Source of the DNA: Pseudomonadota bacterium
Lineage (GTDB): Bacteria; Pseudomonadota; Alphaproteobacteria; Acetobacterales; Acetobacteraceae
Assembly (NCBI GenBank): GCA_021805565.1
Contig: JAJZFA010000017.1
Location: 1-64,000, forward strand
Length of the DNA: 64,000 bases
Direction: 5' to 3'
Of the stretch, positions 1-8,356 are shown piece by piece. Each line of letters begins with the position of its first letter. The first letter of the stretch is position 1. The notes under the pieces are model-generated. The model ran no database searches, had not been told where the DNA came from, and saw nothing but the letters and a program-made list of their open reading frames with translations. Both the position numbers and the translations under genes were made by a program.

Positions 1-539
1 GTGGAGAGTGCTGTCGCGGAAAGCGCAACAGTAAGCGCGCTTGTTGCGCCGAACGTGGCGCTTACAGTCGTGGACGATCCGGCGCTTGAACCGGCAAACG
101 ATAAGCCTTGCGTCAAATTGCCTTCAGCAACCAGATTTGAACTCGCACCGCCGGCGAGAGGGCCTGTGATTAGTCCGTCGCCTCTGGTGCCAGACGAACC
201 CAACAAAGCCTGGGTAAACACATTTTGACCGGGAAATGGCCCTGCTCCGGACGTTGACTGCAGGACGTCAGCGCCGCTTATGATATTCCCTCCCGTGCTT
301 TGGCTGGCTCCCCCGAACCCAGGATAGTTTGCAGAGTCAGTCATCGTAACATTGGTGTTGAGGTTAGTGACACCAGTGGCAGCTTGGCCCTGCGCATTAA
401 AGATACCCGACAGGGTGAACTTCGTAAATCCAAGACTGGCATAAGCGTATGCCGGCGTCGCCTGCGCCGTTCCGCTCGCGCCCACGGCCAGCAACGCGCC
501 GATCGCCGCTGTAGCGAGATACCTACTCTTTAACGACAT
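1..539 (-). CDS. Probable PEP-CTERM exosortase substrate (3' end outside window)
   Basis: An open frame runs leftward from an ATG at 537-539 to the window edge without a stop (179 codons). An AAGGGGG ribosome binding site lies just upstream. Residues 1-28 form a signal peptide (positive start, then a hydrophobic stretch ending in GTAQA). The mature part is low-complexity, rich in Ser, Thr, Gly, Ala and Asn, with no Cys. This composition matches exosortase-dependent surface proteins, whose Pro-Glu-Pro sorting tail would lie outside the window. A consensus sigma-54 promoter about 100 bases upstream and a nearby exosortase-associated acyltransferase support the assignment. The PEP-CTERM tail itself is not visible, so another secreted protein remains possible. 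Confidence 0.6.
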   Translation of the reverse strand, partial: MSLKSRYLATAAIGALLAVGASGTAQATPAYAYASLGFTKFTLSGIFNAQGQAATGVTNLNTNVTMTDSANYPGFGGASQSTGGNIISGADVLQSTSGAGPFPGQNVFTQALLGSSGTRGDGLITGPLAGGASSNLVAEGNLTQGLSFAGSSAGSSTTVSATFGATSALTVALSATALS

Positions 540-1311
540 TCTAGCCCCCTTTTGAAACAATAGAAGCGCCTGAAACACATCAAAGCAGATGATGAGTATT
601 TTCGCCGGGCTTTCACCGCCCCGCGAAATCCAGGTATGCAATCACTGTGCCAAAATTAAAGCCGATTGGAATTATTAAGAAATTGCTCTCGTGAGCACAA
701 ACGGAAAAGATAGGGTGTAAAGATTCCTGACAGTTTGCTGTCTTGTATAGGCGCGGTCAGGTTGCAAATCTGTTTCGTACGCTAAAATTCCGGAAAAAAT
801 CGCCTAAATCCCGCCCTGGCGGCTCCTTCGGACACTTGGCGGCGTGAACATAGAATGAACATACGAACAGACCCGCAAAAACCCAGGCCATCGCCAGCCT
901 TCGCTGGGACTCAATGTGTAAAAATTTCCGACAGGACTTATCGCACGCTACCGCGCGAACGGCCGGAGAATGGCTGGCGCACGACGGAGTGCCCTCGCCA
1001 TTCCGGGCTGACGTTTGCTGCTTCTCTATCCAGAGAGGCTACCGTACCAGCTAAAACACTGAATGTACGATCCGCCGCATCAACCCTGGGGATTGCGCCC
1101 TTTCATCGGCGCTTCGCCATCGAGCAAGGTCGCAGCAACCCGATACGGCAATCTTGCAATCGGCGAATGCAACCGCACACCGCCCGATGGGCCTGACCTG
1201 CCGCACGTCGCCCAGGATGGCCAGAAGGCTTTGGACCAGGCATGCTAATCTGGGACCAAACCGGTCAAGCCGTAGGGCAACCGAGCGTGGCTGGTTCGGA
1301 ATCCATCCGGG
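540..1311. other. Intergenic region, no gene recognised
   Basis: Apart from the sigma-54 promoter at 637-652, I see no supported gene here. Short frames at 855-1196 and 1063-1248 lack convincing ribosome binding sites and have compositions typical of frame shadows in GC-rich DNA. The part near 540-800 is noticeably AT-richer, as expected for a promoter region. Confidence 0.5.
637..652 (-). promoter_or_regulatory. Sigma-54 (-24/-12) promoter
   Basis: On the minus strand the sequence reads TGGCAC-N5-TTGCA, a perfect match to the RpoN -24/-12 consensus with the required spacing. It points at the putative PEP-CTERM gene. The expected start would be near 626, giving a leader of roughly 87 bases. 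In XrtA systems the PrsK/PrsR two-component pair is linked to RpoN control of PEP-CTERM genes. No such regulator is in this window. Confidence 0.75.
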
Positions 1312-1995
1312 CTAAGCGACTTCCGCCAAACGCTGCTGGCGTCCGGCCAACAGCCCGCCATTTGTGATGAAGTCCCATACCGGAAAAGCCTCCCGCCGGA
1401 TGTGATCGAGCACTGGCTGGACCACGCCGACCGTTGGTTGCCGCACGCCATGATAGGACACAAGCGGCCCAACCGAATCAAAGCAAATCGAGTGTCTCGC
1501 GTGTAGCCTTATATTGCTGGGTTCCACGATAGCCAGCCAATGCGTCAAACCCATTTCGCCGCTCAGTTGCAGAATGCCGCGCCACAGCGCCAAGCGAAGC
1601 AGCATGGCGCTCGAACAGCTCATTCTCCTGTGCTTGGAGATGGCAAACCGCGACATTTCCCCGGTGGTATGAAGCGGGAGGTCGCGAAGCAACGACGGGT
1701 CGCAGAGCCGTTGCATCGGAAAGCTGTCTCGCAAATTTATGAAGTTTGGCATGATGACACGGACGGTGCCCAAGGCGGTGCCATCCTCGAGGTGACGCAC
1801 CAGCACATGCCGGGAACGGCAATCGAATTCATCGGACTCTTCCCCGTCCGCACCGGGTTCATAGCCGCGCTCAACGCAATAAACTTGATGACGTAACCTA
1901 AAGACTTCGCGAAGTTGCTCGGATTTGTCAACGATCTCTACCGCGAATTGCTCTTGGACGCGGATAATTTCGTTTGTTAGTACATTGATATTCAT
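1312..1995 (-). CDS. PEP-CTERM/exosortase system-associated acyltransferase
   Basis: A 227-residue protein of the acyl-homoserine-lactone-synthase-like GNAT fold that occurs only with PEP-CTERM/exosortase systems (TIGR03694 type). Visible hallmarks are the RHQVYCVERG motif at residues 35-44, typical of the N-terminal substrate pocket, and GEMSRFAISKHRR at about 112-124, which parallels the E-[IL]-S-R stretch of autoinducer synthases. Length fits the family, though the C-terminus is slightly short. A GGAGTGAG ribosome binding site precedes the ATG. It is expected to transfer an acyl group from acyl-ACP or acyl-CoA to an unknown acceptor. It lies downstream of no other gene and is read toward the putative PEP-CTERM gene. 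A true quorum-sensing synthase is less likely because no LuxR-type partner is adjacent. Confidence 0.8.
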   Translation of the reverse strand: MNINVLTNEIIRVQEQFAVEIVDKSEQLREVFRLRHQVYCVERGYEPGADGEESDEFDCRSRHVLVRHLEDGTALGTVRVIMPNFINLRDSFPMQRLCDPSLLRDLPLHTTGEMSRFAISKHRRMSCSSAMLLRLALWRGILQLSGEMGLTHWLAIVEPSNIRLHARHSICFDSVGPLVSYHGVRQPTVGVVQPVLDHIRREAFPVWDFITNGGLLAGRQQRLAEVA

Positions 1996-2796
1996 AATTT
2001 ATCTCACTCCAGACAACTTGATCACGGAAGCGTGAAACAGGTCACGGATACACAACCGCCCCATGCCGCGCAATGAATATTCCAACAATGGTTGCTTATT
2101 TCTTAATATTACAAGTACATTGGCGTGCAAACCCTAGACAAAGGCCACCGCCGCCATGTCAATCTGGATCGACAACATCCCCGGCGATAGTCCAGTGCAC
2201 CGCAAAATAAGAGACGCGCGTCTTTGTTTGCCGTGTCCGAGGATCTGCTGAATTGGTTCATTATAATATTATCCTCGCTTTTTCGACGCCTCATCACCGC
2301 GCCCTTGGCGTTCGTCCTTCAACCACCCTGAAATTAAATACCGCCAGCCGTTGCACATTGGTTGCATAATCAGAAGATAATGAAATCTCGTTCGTGCCGG
2401 CGCCCCGACGCGAAAAAAGCGACAGGCCGGCCGTATGAACACATCGTCGGCCGTCGATGACGATTCGCGGCCGCTGTGTGGCATTTTCTAAAAGCCGCAT
2501 GATATTCGGGTAACCGTGATGACTGGGATATGTCAACCGCCCGGCAAATGTTTATTAACTACAATAAAGTCGATTTAGTATAAAAAATTACTTGCAACAA
2601 TCCAGGATTGTATTTGGTTCTATATGCGATCGCATGCTCCGGCAGCCCCAATTCAGACGCTTAGCCGCGGCGCCGGATCAAGTTACCAGCGCAACCGGCT
2701 GTACGAAACCGCATCGAGAAGCGGGCAGTCCGCGGCGCCAGAGGCCTCTGCCAATGACGCGGCCTGACAAACCGCGGTGTTGACGCCCCGCGCTGG
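1996..2796. other. Intergenic region, AT-richer, no convincing gene
   Basis: About 800 bases between the divergent acyltransferase and pyrB. An 80-codon leftward frame (2294-2536) containing an RPRIVIDGRR stretch is the only one that looks mildly protein-like, but it has no clear ribosome binding site and no recognised family. The stretch 2545-2605 is strongly AT-rich and could hold promoters for pyrB. No tRNA-like or terminator-like fold was recognised. Confidence 0.4.
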
Positions 2797-3753
2797 TTGC
2801 GGCAACGAAGCACCGTGTTCTACCGGCAGAAACATCTCCTGGCGATCGAAGGGCTGGAACCGCCCGCCATCGGCCAATTGCTCGACCTCGCGGACAGCTA
2901 TGTACTCCTCAACCGCTCGGGCAAAACCCAGCGCGACCTGTTGCGGGGCCGCACGCTGATCAACCTGTTCTTCGAGGACAGCACCCGCACCCGCACCAGC
3001 TTCGAACTGGCCGGAAAGCGGCTCGGTGCCGACGTCATCAACATGTCGGTCTCCACATCGTCGGTCAGCAAGGGCGAAACCCTGATCGACACCGCCGCTA
3101 CCCTGAACGCAATGCACTGCGATCTTTTGGTGGTGCGCCACGACCAGTCCGGCGCTCCGCACCTGCTGGCCCAGATCGTCGATGCGGCGGTGATCAACGC
3201 CGGCGACGGCACGCACGAACACCCCACCCAGGCGCTGCTTGATGCGCTGACCATCAAACGCCGCAAGGGACGCATCGCCGGCCTGATCGTGGCGATCTGC
3301 GGCGACATCGCGCACTCCCGCGTTGCCCGCTCCAACATCCATCTGCTGACAACAATGGGATGTCAGGTACGCGTGGTCGGCCCGCCCACCCTGATGCCCG
3401 CCGGGATCGCGGATCTTGGGGTGACCGTGTTCCACGACATGGCGGCGGGGCTGGATGGCGCCGACGTGGTGATGATGCTGCGCCTGCAACGCGAACGCAT
3501 GTCCAAGGGACAGGTCCCCAGCGCTCGCGAATATTTCCGCTTTTATGGTCTGGATGCCGGCAAACTGGCAGCGGCCAAACCGGACGCCATCGTGATGCAT
3601 CCAGGCCCAATGAACCGGGGGGTCGAGATCGACAGCACCGTCGCCGACGACCCGATCCGCAGCGTCATCAAGGAACAGGTCGAGATGGGGGTCGCCGTTC
3701 GCATGGCGGTGCTGGACGTGCTGTCGCGGGACCATCGCCGCAATGACTCCTGA
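2797..3753 (+). CDS. pyrB: Aspartate carbamoyltransferase catalytic subunit
   Basis: Second step of de novo pyrimidine synthesis: carbamoyl phosphate plus aspartate gives carbamoyl-aspartate. The carbamoyl-phosphate loop EDSTRTRTS is at residues 60-68, HPTQALLD at 142-149, and [12 protein letters not shown] near the C-terminus. All are intact, and the length (about 318) is normal for the family. The start is uncertain: an in-frame stop at 2755-2757 bounds the frame, and the candidates are TTG at 2797 and GTG at 2815, neither with a strong ribosome binding site. The 3' end overlaps the pyrC homologue by 11 bases, indicating translational coupling. No regulatory pyrI subunit is seen, which fits the PyrB-pseudodihydroorotase type of complex. 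Confidence 0.95.
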   Translation: MRQRSTVFYRQKHLLAIEGLEPPAIGQLLDLADSYVLLNRSGKTQRDLLRGRTLINLFFEDSTRTRTSFELAGKRLGADVINMSVSTSSVSKGETLIDTAATLNAMHCDLLVVRHDQSGAPHLLAQIVDAAVINAGDGTHEHPTQALLDALTIKRRKGRIAGLIVAICGDIAHSRVARSNIHLLTTMGCQVRVVGPPTLMPAGIADLGVTVFHDMAAGLDGADVVMMLRLQRERMSKGQVPSAREYFRFYGLDAGKLAAAKPDAIVMHPGPMNRGVEIDSTVADDPIRSVIKEQVEMGVAVRMAVLDVLSRDHRRNDS

Positions 3754-5014
3754 CACACTGTTTTCCGGGGTTCGCATCCTCGGCTCCGGGATCGATCTCC
3801 GCGGCGACCTTCTGGTGCGCGACGGCCTGATCGCCGATTTCGGCCCGTCGATCGGACGACCCGGCGACGCCACGCTCATCGAAGCGGAAGACGCGATCCT
3901 GTGTCCTGGCCTGATCGATATGCGGGCGGCGCTGGGCGAACCCGGATTCGAATACCGTGAAACCATCGGCTCCGCGGCCCTCGCCGCGGCGGCGGGCGGC
4001 ATCACCACCCTGGCATGCCTGCCAGACACCAGACCCGCCATCGACGACCCCGCCCTGATACGGTTGCTCCGGGCCCGCGGCGAGGAAACCGGCAGCCTTA
4101 CCATCCTGCCCTATGGCGCCGTCACCCGCGGATGCCGGGGCGAGGAACTGGCGGAAATCGGCCTCCTCCGCGAAGCTGGCGCGGTCGCGTTCACCGACGG
4201 ATGCAGGGCCATCGCGTCGGCGAGGCTGATGCGGCTGGCATTGTCCTACGCCAGCGGGTTCGGCGCGCGGATTGTACAACATCCCGAAGAGCCGTCGCTG
4301 GCCGAGGGCGGGGTCGCGACCGAGGGCGAACAGGCCACACGCCTGGGCCTGTCCGGCATTCCGGCCGCGGCCGAAGCCATCATGGTCGCGCGCGACATCG
4401 GGCTGGCGGAACTGACGGGCGGGGCGGTTCACTTCGCCCATGTCTCTACTGGCGAGGCTTTGGCCCTGATCCGGTCCGCGAAAGCCGCCGGCCTCGCGGT
4501 CACCTGCGATACCGCCCCCCCCTATTTCGATCTAAACGAAACGTCGATCGGCGATTTCCGGACATACGCGAAACTATCGCCACCCTTGCGCAAGGAACAT
4601 GACAGGAAGGCCGTCATCGCCGCCCTGGCCGACGGCACGATCGATGCAATCGCATCCGATCACCAGCCGCGCGATGCCGATGACAAACGCCTGCCGTTTG
4701 CGTTGGCATCGGCCGGCGGTTCCGGTTTGGCGACTCTTTTGGGTATTACGCTCGCGCATGTTCACAACGGATCGATCCCGCTCGCGGCGGCAATCGATCT
4801 GCTGACGATCCGGCCGGCCGCGCTTTTGGGCATCCAGGCCGGCCGGATCGCCAAGGGTGCCGTGGCCGATCTTTGCCTGTTCGATCCGGATCGTATCTGG
4901 AAGGTCGAAGCGGGCAAACTGCCGGGCAAGGCGCAGAACACGCCGTTCGATGGGCGGGCGCTGGAAGGCGTGGTGTTGGGAACCTGGAAGCACGGCAAGC
5001 GCGTCTTCGGCTGA
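3743..5014 (+). CDS. pyrC: Dihydroorotase homologue with degenerate metal site (pseudo-DHOase)
   Basis: An amidohydrolase-fold protein of 423 residues, overlapping the end of pyrB. Active type I dihydroorotases carry a D-x-H-x-H metal motif after PG(F/L)I; here the same place reads D59-M-R61-A-A63, so both histidines are gone. The usual TPHH stretch is replaced by TAPPYF near residue 258. Other ligand positions persist: H180 (QHPEE), H233 (HFAHVST) and D306 (ASDHQPRD). In several bacteria such degenerate PyrC paralogues are non-catalytic scaffolds needed for PyrB assembly, and the overlap with pyrB supports that role. A separate active dihydroorotase would then be encoded elsewhere. The fold assignment is firm; loss of activity is inferred from the missing residues. 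Confidence 0.9.
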   Translation: MTPDTLFSGVRILGSGIDLRGDLLVRDGLIADFGPSIGRPGDATLIEAEDAILCPGLIDMRAALGEPGFEYRETIGSAALAAAAGGITTLACLPDTRPAIDDPALIRLLRARGEETGSLTILPYGAVTRGCRGEELAEIGLLREAGAVAFTDGCRAIASARLMRLALSYASGFGARIVQHPEEPSLAEGGVATEGEQATRLGLSGIPAAAEAIMVARDIGLAELTGGAVHFAHVSTGEALALIRSAKAAGLAVTCDTAPPYFDLNETSIGDFRTYAKLSPPLRKEHDRKAVIAALADGTIDAIASDHQPRDADDKRLPFALASAGGSGLATLLGITLAHVHNGSIPLAAAIDLLTIRPAALLGIQAGRIAKGAVADLCLFDPDRIWKVEAGKLPGKAQNTPFDGRALEGVVLGTWKHGKRVFG

Positions 5015-5066
5015 AGCCCGTCGATCCCGCGCGCCTGTAATCCACCCTAACGGGCCGTATCCGCAC

Positions 5067-5098
5067 AAAAAAAAGGGTGCCCGAAGACACCCTTTTTT
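5067..5098. terminator. Bidirectional intrinsic terminator
   Basis: A 9-bp perfect stem (5071-5079 with 5088-5096) and an 8-base loop, with an A-run on the left and a T-run on the right. It sits between the convergent ends of the pyrC homologue and the ompA-like gene, so it can serve both strands. Confidence 0.9.
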
Positions 5099-5118
5099 CC
5101 ACCATCGGATAGCCGAAG

Positions 5119-6183
5119 CTACTTGATGACGATTTCGACGCGACGGTTCTGCGGCTCACGCACGCCCTGGCCGGTCGGGACCAGCGGGTGGGTTTCGCCG
5201 AAGCCCTGGATGGAGATCGCGCTCTTGGGAACGCCATCCTTCACCAGCTCCGCGGCAACAGCCTGGGCGCGCCGCACGGACAGGCCCTGGTTGTACTGCG
5301 GCGTGCCCGACGAATCGGTGTAGCCGTTGACCTCAAGCCGTGTGTACTGAACCTTGGTGGAGTTCGACGCCGCTTCGGACACGATCTGACGCGCACGATC
5401 CGTCAGGTTGGCCTTGTCCCAGTCGAAGAACACGAGATAGGAACGAGACACCGGGGACGGCGGAACAGCGGCCGCCATCGGCGCCATCGGCGCCATCGAA
5501 GGAATGCCACCCAGGGAGTAGATGAAGCCAACCGTTACAATATGATTGTAATCCTGGTTGAACTTGTTCGCACCCGGCGCGCCATTCACCGAAGCATTAT
5601 AGCTGCGGCTGCCGGTCAGGCCCATGAACCGGTAATCGGCGGTCAAAGCCAGACCAGGCGCGGCCGCAATCGGGAACGCCACACCGGCAATACCCTGATA
5701 TGCGAAGCTACCCTGCGTAGCAGCCGGCGACAAAGACCGGAAGCCAGGGCCATTTACAGCCAGTTCGGAGTCCGTAACCGCCTCATAACCGACGCCCGCG
5801 CCGATATAGGGCCGGACATACGGCGACAACCCAACGAAATCATACAGAACATTGGCAAATACGCCATACTTCTGCTCACGTCCGGTGGCACCGAAACCTC
5901 CTCCGTTTCCGCCATTGAACGAGTTCGTCATGTAGTTGCCTTCGATTTCGGCCCGGACACCATTCCCGAGACCGTAACCAAGGCTAAGATCGACTGCCGG
6001 ACCGGCGCTGGTCGTCGCATTGCCGCTCGCGCTTCTTTTGCCCGAGGTAACCGTGGTCGGCTGGTCTTCCATGATATTGGCGCCAATGTTGCCGCCAATA
6101 TACATGCCGGTAATCGGCTGGGCGTTCGCCGCAAGCGGAAGTGCCAAGATCGTGGCGGCTGCCAAAGCATAGCGGAAATTCAT
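5119..6183 (-). CDS. ompA: OmpA-family outer-membrane protein
   Basis: A 354-residue two-domain protein. Residues 1-21 are a signal peptide ending ANAQ. The next part, to about 230, is a Gly/aromatic-rich beta-barrel of the OmpA/Omp25 kind (MYIGGNIGAN at its start). A Pro/Ala/Met linker, encoded by repeated GCCATCGGC units near 5478-5500, follows. The C-terminal OmpA-like domain binds peptidoglycan (VFFDWDKANLTDRA, NGYTDSSGT, LSVRRAQAV, NRRVEIVIK). It anchors the outer membrane to the cell wall. The start at 6183 is chosen because the signal peptide begins there and GGAGAGG lies upstream; eight extra in-frame codons upstream are not needed. A short leader ORF ends one base before this ATG. 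Confidence 0.93.
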   Translation of the reverse strand: MNFRYALAAATILALPLAANAQPITGMYIGGNIGANIMEDQPTTVTSGKRSASGNATTSAGPAVDLSLGYGLGNGVRAEIEGNYMTNSFNGGNGGGFGATGREQKYGVFANVLYDFVGLSPYVRPYIGAGVGYEAVTDSELAVNGPGFRSLSPAATQGSFAYQGIAGVAFPIAAAPGLALTADYRFMGLTGSRSYNASVNGAPGANKFNQDYNHIVTVGFIYSLGGIPSMAPMAPMAAAVPPSPVSRSYLVFFDWDKANLTDRARQIVSEAASNSTKVQYTRLEVNGYTDSSGTPQYNQGLSVRRAQAVAAELVKDGVPKSAISIQGFGETHPLVPTGQGVREPQNRRVEIVIK

Positions 6184-6184
6184 A

Positions 6185-6268
6185 TTAACCTCTCCTTCGT
6201 TTTTCAATTCGGTGCGACACAGAACGGACTAGCGAATTCCCGACTGATCTCTCGCTGACGACCAACAT
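6185..6268 (-). CDS. Short leader ORF (27 codons) before ompA
   Basis: ATG at 6266-6268 is preceded by AAGGAGGT with five bases of spacing, a near-perfect ribosome binding site stronger than that of ompA itself. The frame encodes 27 residues rich in Ser, Val and Arg (it ends EKRRRG) and stops at TAA 6185-6187, one base before the ompA ATG. That arrangement suggests translational coupling or a leader-peptide control element. The peptide resembles no family I know. The sequence shows the ORF and site; function is inference. Confidence 0.5.
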   Translation of the reverse strand: MLVVSERSVGNSLVRSVSHRIEKRRRG

Positions 6269-6377
6269 AGCGACCTCCTTCCACATTAGCGAGAGGGCGA
6301 ACTATCGAAGGGGACACACCGTTGCGAAAAAGTCACAGCCAAACATCCCGCAACAGACACATCGATCCCGGCAGCGG

Positions 6378-6470
6378 CGGAAGAGAGCAGGAGTCGAACC
6401 TGCCCGGGACCGCTCGGCAGCCCCAACCGGGTTTGAAGTCCGGCCGGCCCACCGGGGCCGTTTCTCCTCC
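6378..6470 (-). tRNA. selC: tRNA-Sec (anticodon TCA)
   Basis: The minus strand shows an 8-bp acceptor stem (6463-6470 with 6379-6386, one G-U), the anticodon loop CTTCAAA with TCA, a long variable arm, and the T-arm GGTTCGACTCC. It closely parallels E. coli selC, including the stretch GAGCGGTCCCGGGCAGG. The discriminator is G at 6378 and CCA is not encoded (GCCG follows). It is charged with serine, then converted to selenocysteine by SelA, whose gene lies 19 bases upstream. Confidence 0.95.
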
Positions 6471-6489
6471 ACATATCAGTCTCGCTCAA

Positions 6490-7842
6490 TCATGCGATCT
6501 GGGCAATGAACGCGGCTTCGTCGGTTGCTTCCAGGCATCGGCAATCGAGTATAAGCCTTCCGCGCGACATCCGCCCAATCACCGGACGCGGCAGATCGCG
6601 CAGGGTTTTAGCGAGCACTTCCAACGATCCGCCGCCCAGCGTCACGGCCGTCGACGGCAGCATATCCCGCGGCAGGGCACCCGATCCGATCTGGCTCCGG
6701 CAGGCCTCGACAGCGACGCCGCGATCCGGCCAGCGCGCGGCGATGGCAGGCGCGATCCGTTCGGACGTCGCCCGGATTTCAGCCTCCGGCCGGACCAGCA
6801 GGCGCAGCGCCGGCACCCGTTCCGCCAGCCGGTCAGGGTCCAGATATAACCGCAACACGACTTCGAGAGCGGCGAGCCGCCCCTTATCAACGCGCACGGC
6901 TCGTTTGAGCGGGTTACGGCCGATCGCCGCTATCACGTCTTTGTGACCCACGATCAGTCCAGCCTGCGGTCCGCCCAGAAGCTTGTCGCCGGAAAACGTC
7001 ACCACATCGGCGCCAGCCATCAGCGATTCGCGGGGCGTGGGTTCGTGCGGCAGCCCCCATCGTTCCAGATCGACCAGACTGCCGCTGCCAAGATCCTCGA
7101 TCAGCGGAATGCCGCCGTCGTGGGCGATCGTGGCCAGAACGCCTACCGGCACCGTCGCGGTGAAACCGGTAATGGCATAGTTCGCGCGATGCACCCGCAT
7201 GATCGCCCCCACCGGCGCGGCGATCGCCTCGGCGTAATCGCGGGCATGGGTGCGATTGGTGGTACCGACCTCTTTTAGGATGGCGCCCGAACGGCTCATG
7301 ATATCGGGCAGTCGGAACGATCCGCCGATCTCGATCAGTTCGCCGCGCGACACCAGCACCTCCTTGCCCAGCGCCAGCGTGTTCAGCACCAGCATCACCG
7401 CGGCGGCATTGTTGTTGACAACCGTGCAGGCCTCGGCGCCGGTCAGTTCGCGCAGTAAGCCGCCGATATGATCGTCGCGCTCGCCGCGCCGGCCTGTCGC
7501 CAGATCGAATTCCACGGACGTCGCATGGCGCAGCGCCTCGGCCGCCGCCTCGGCCGCTTCCGGCGGCAATGGCGACCGTCCAAGGTTGGTATGCAGCACT
7601 GTGCCGGTCATATTGAAAACCGGCCGCTGGGATCGGGCGAACCGAGCGGCCAGACGATCCGCTGTTTCCCCGAGGATCGCGGCGGTCGCCAGTCCGAACC
7701 GCGCGGCGGCGCGATGAACCGCCAGACTGTCGCGCAAAGCGGCGGTGACGGCGCTACTACCAAATCGCGCCAGCATTACGGCGGCTTCCGGGGACCGCAA
7801 AAGCGCGTCGATCGAAGGAAGCGGGCTGGCGATGCCGGTCAT
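6490..7842 (-). CDS. selA: L-seryl-tRNA(Sec) selenium transferase
   Basis: A PLP enzyme of 450 residues that converts Ser-tRNA(Sec) to Sec-tRNA(Sec) with selenophosphate. Recognised by [17 protein letters not shown] in the N-terminal third, [25 protein letters not shown], and the PLP-lysine region [13 protein letters not shown]. The start at 7842 ([12 protein letters not shown]) is preferred over upstream in-frame codons whose translation is Arg-rich and unlike the family. Length matches the usual 450-465. It is followed directly by tRNA-Sec, so the two form a selenocysteine module. No selB, selD or obvious selenoprotein gene is in the window. Confidence 0.95.
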   Translation of the reverse strand: MTGIASPLPSIDALLRSPEAAVMLARFGSSAVTAALRDSLAVHRAAARFGLATAAILGETADRLAARFARSQRPVFNMTGTVLHTNLGRSPLPPEAAEAAAEALRHATSVEFDLATGRRGERDDHIGGLLRELTGAEACTVVNNNAAAVMLVLNTLALGKEVLVSRGELIEIGGSFRLPDIMSRSGAILKEVGTTNRTHARDYAEAIAAPVGAIMRVHRANYAITGFTATVPVGVLATIAHDGGIPLIEDLGSGSLVDLERWGLPHEPTPRESLMAGADVVTFSGDKLLGGPQAGLIVGHKDVIAAIGRNPLKRAVRVDKGRLAALEVVLRLYLDPDRLAERVPALRLLVRPEAEIRATSERIAPAIAARWPDRGVAVEACRSQIGSGALPRDMLPSTAVTLGGGSLEVLAKTLRDLPRPVIGRMSRGRLILDCRCLEATDEAAFIAQIA

Positions 7843-7870
7843 GGACAGCAGTCTAACCGGGCGGCGTAGA

Positions 7871-7914
7871 GCATGTCCGACAATTATCGCTCCGGATCGC
7901 GGCGTCGTGCATGG
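7871..7914 (+). repeat. Dispersed 44-base intergenic repeat, copy A
   Basis: GCATG, then CCGACAATTATCGCTCCGGA, then TCGCGGCGTCGTGCATGG. It shares most positions with copies at 8311-8354 and, inverted, 18513-18554. It contains a partial palindrome, GCATG...GCATGG, at its ends. It lies just upstream of selA. Confidence 0.7.
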
Positions 7915-8310
7915 CCTGAAGCGACGGCGAGAAAACGATCGCATTAGTACAATGCGACGCTCCAGTTACTATCATTTCATTCCGCATGGAATGCATCGCA
8001 TTCGATAGCCGGGGTTTTCCTCGCCGCGTCGCCGGCACCGGGCCCGCCGGTTGCGACTTTTTAGTTCGATCTGAATCGCCCGCTGGCCGGCAACCAGGGT
8101 GGCGACGATCGAACCATCGATGTGGCCGAACCGGGCGCGACGGTGTCGGTTACGGCCGCCGCCGCCAGACCGCGGCGAGACCGTTCGCCGCCTGACGATG
8201 TGCCGGTTTTCGCGGGAGTCCGGAGTGAATTTGAACGCGCCGGTCTCTCCCGCACCCCCGATTCTGTAGCTGCACGCCCGCGACCCAGTCGTTGTTGGTC
8301 GTCGCTATGG

Positions 8311-8354
8311 GCATGCCTAACAATTATCGCTTCGGATTGCGGTGTCGGGCATGG
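8311..8354 (+). repeat. Dispersed 44-base intergenic repeat, copy B
   Basis: Begins GCATGCCTAACAATTATCGC and continues through GGATTGCGGTGTCGGGCATGG. It lies immediately past the 3' end of the leftward hypothetical gene at 8357-9106 and has the same orientation as copy A. Confidence 0.7.
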
Positions 8355-8356
8355 CT

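Larger units (their letters stand above)
7843..8356. other. Intergenic region with two repeat copies
   Basis: No gene is supported. The region holds two copies of a 44-base dispersed repeat (7871-7914 and 8311-8354), one at each end, in the same orientation. Short frames here read through the repeats and look spurious. Confidence 0.5.

Noticed and set aside
1312-1995. LuxI-type quorum-sensing synthase
   Set aside because: The fold is shared, but motifs fit the exosortase-associated acyltransferase, and no LuxR-type regulator is adjacent.
2294-2536. 80-codon leftward frame in the gap before pyrB
   Set aside because: Mildly protein-like, but no ribosome binding site, no neighbours and no recognised family.
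2683-4104. 473-codon leftward frame opposite pyrB and pyrC
   Set aside because: Antisense shadow of two well-recognised genes; low-complexity His/Arg/Gln-rich translation without family motifs.
5188-6258. 356-codon rightward frame opposite ompA
   Set aside because: Shadow of the OmpA gene; Arg-rich with no signal peptide or domain.
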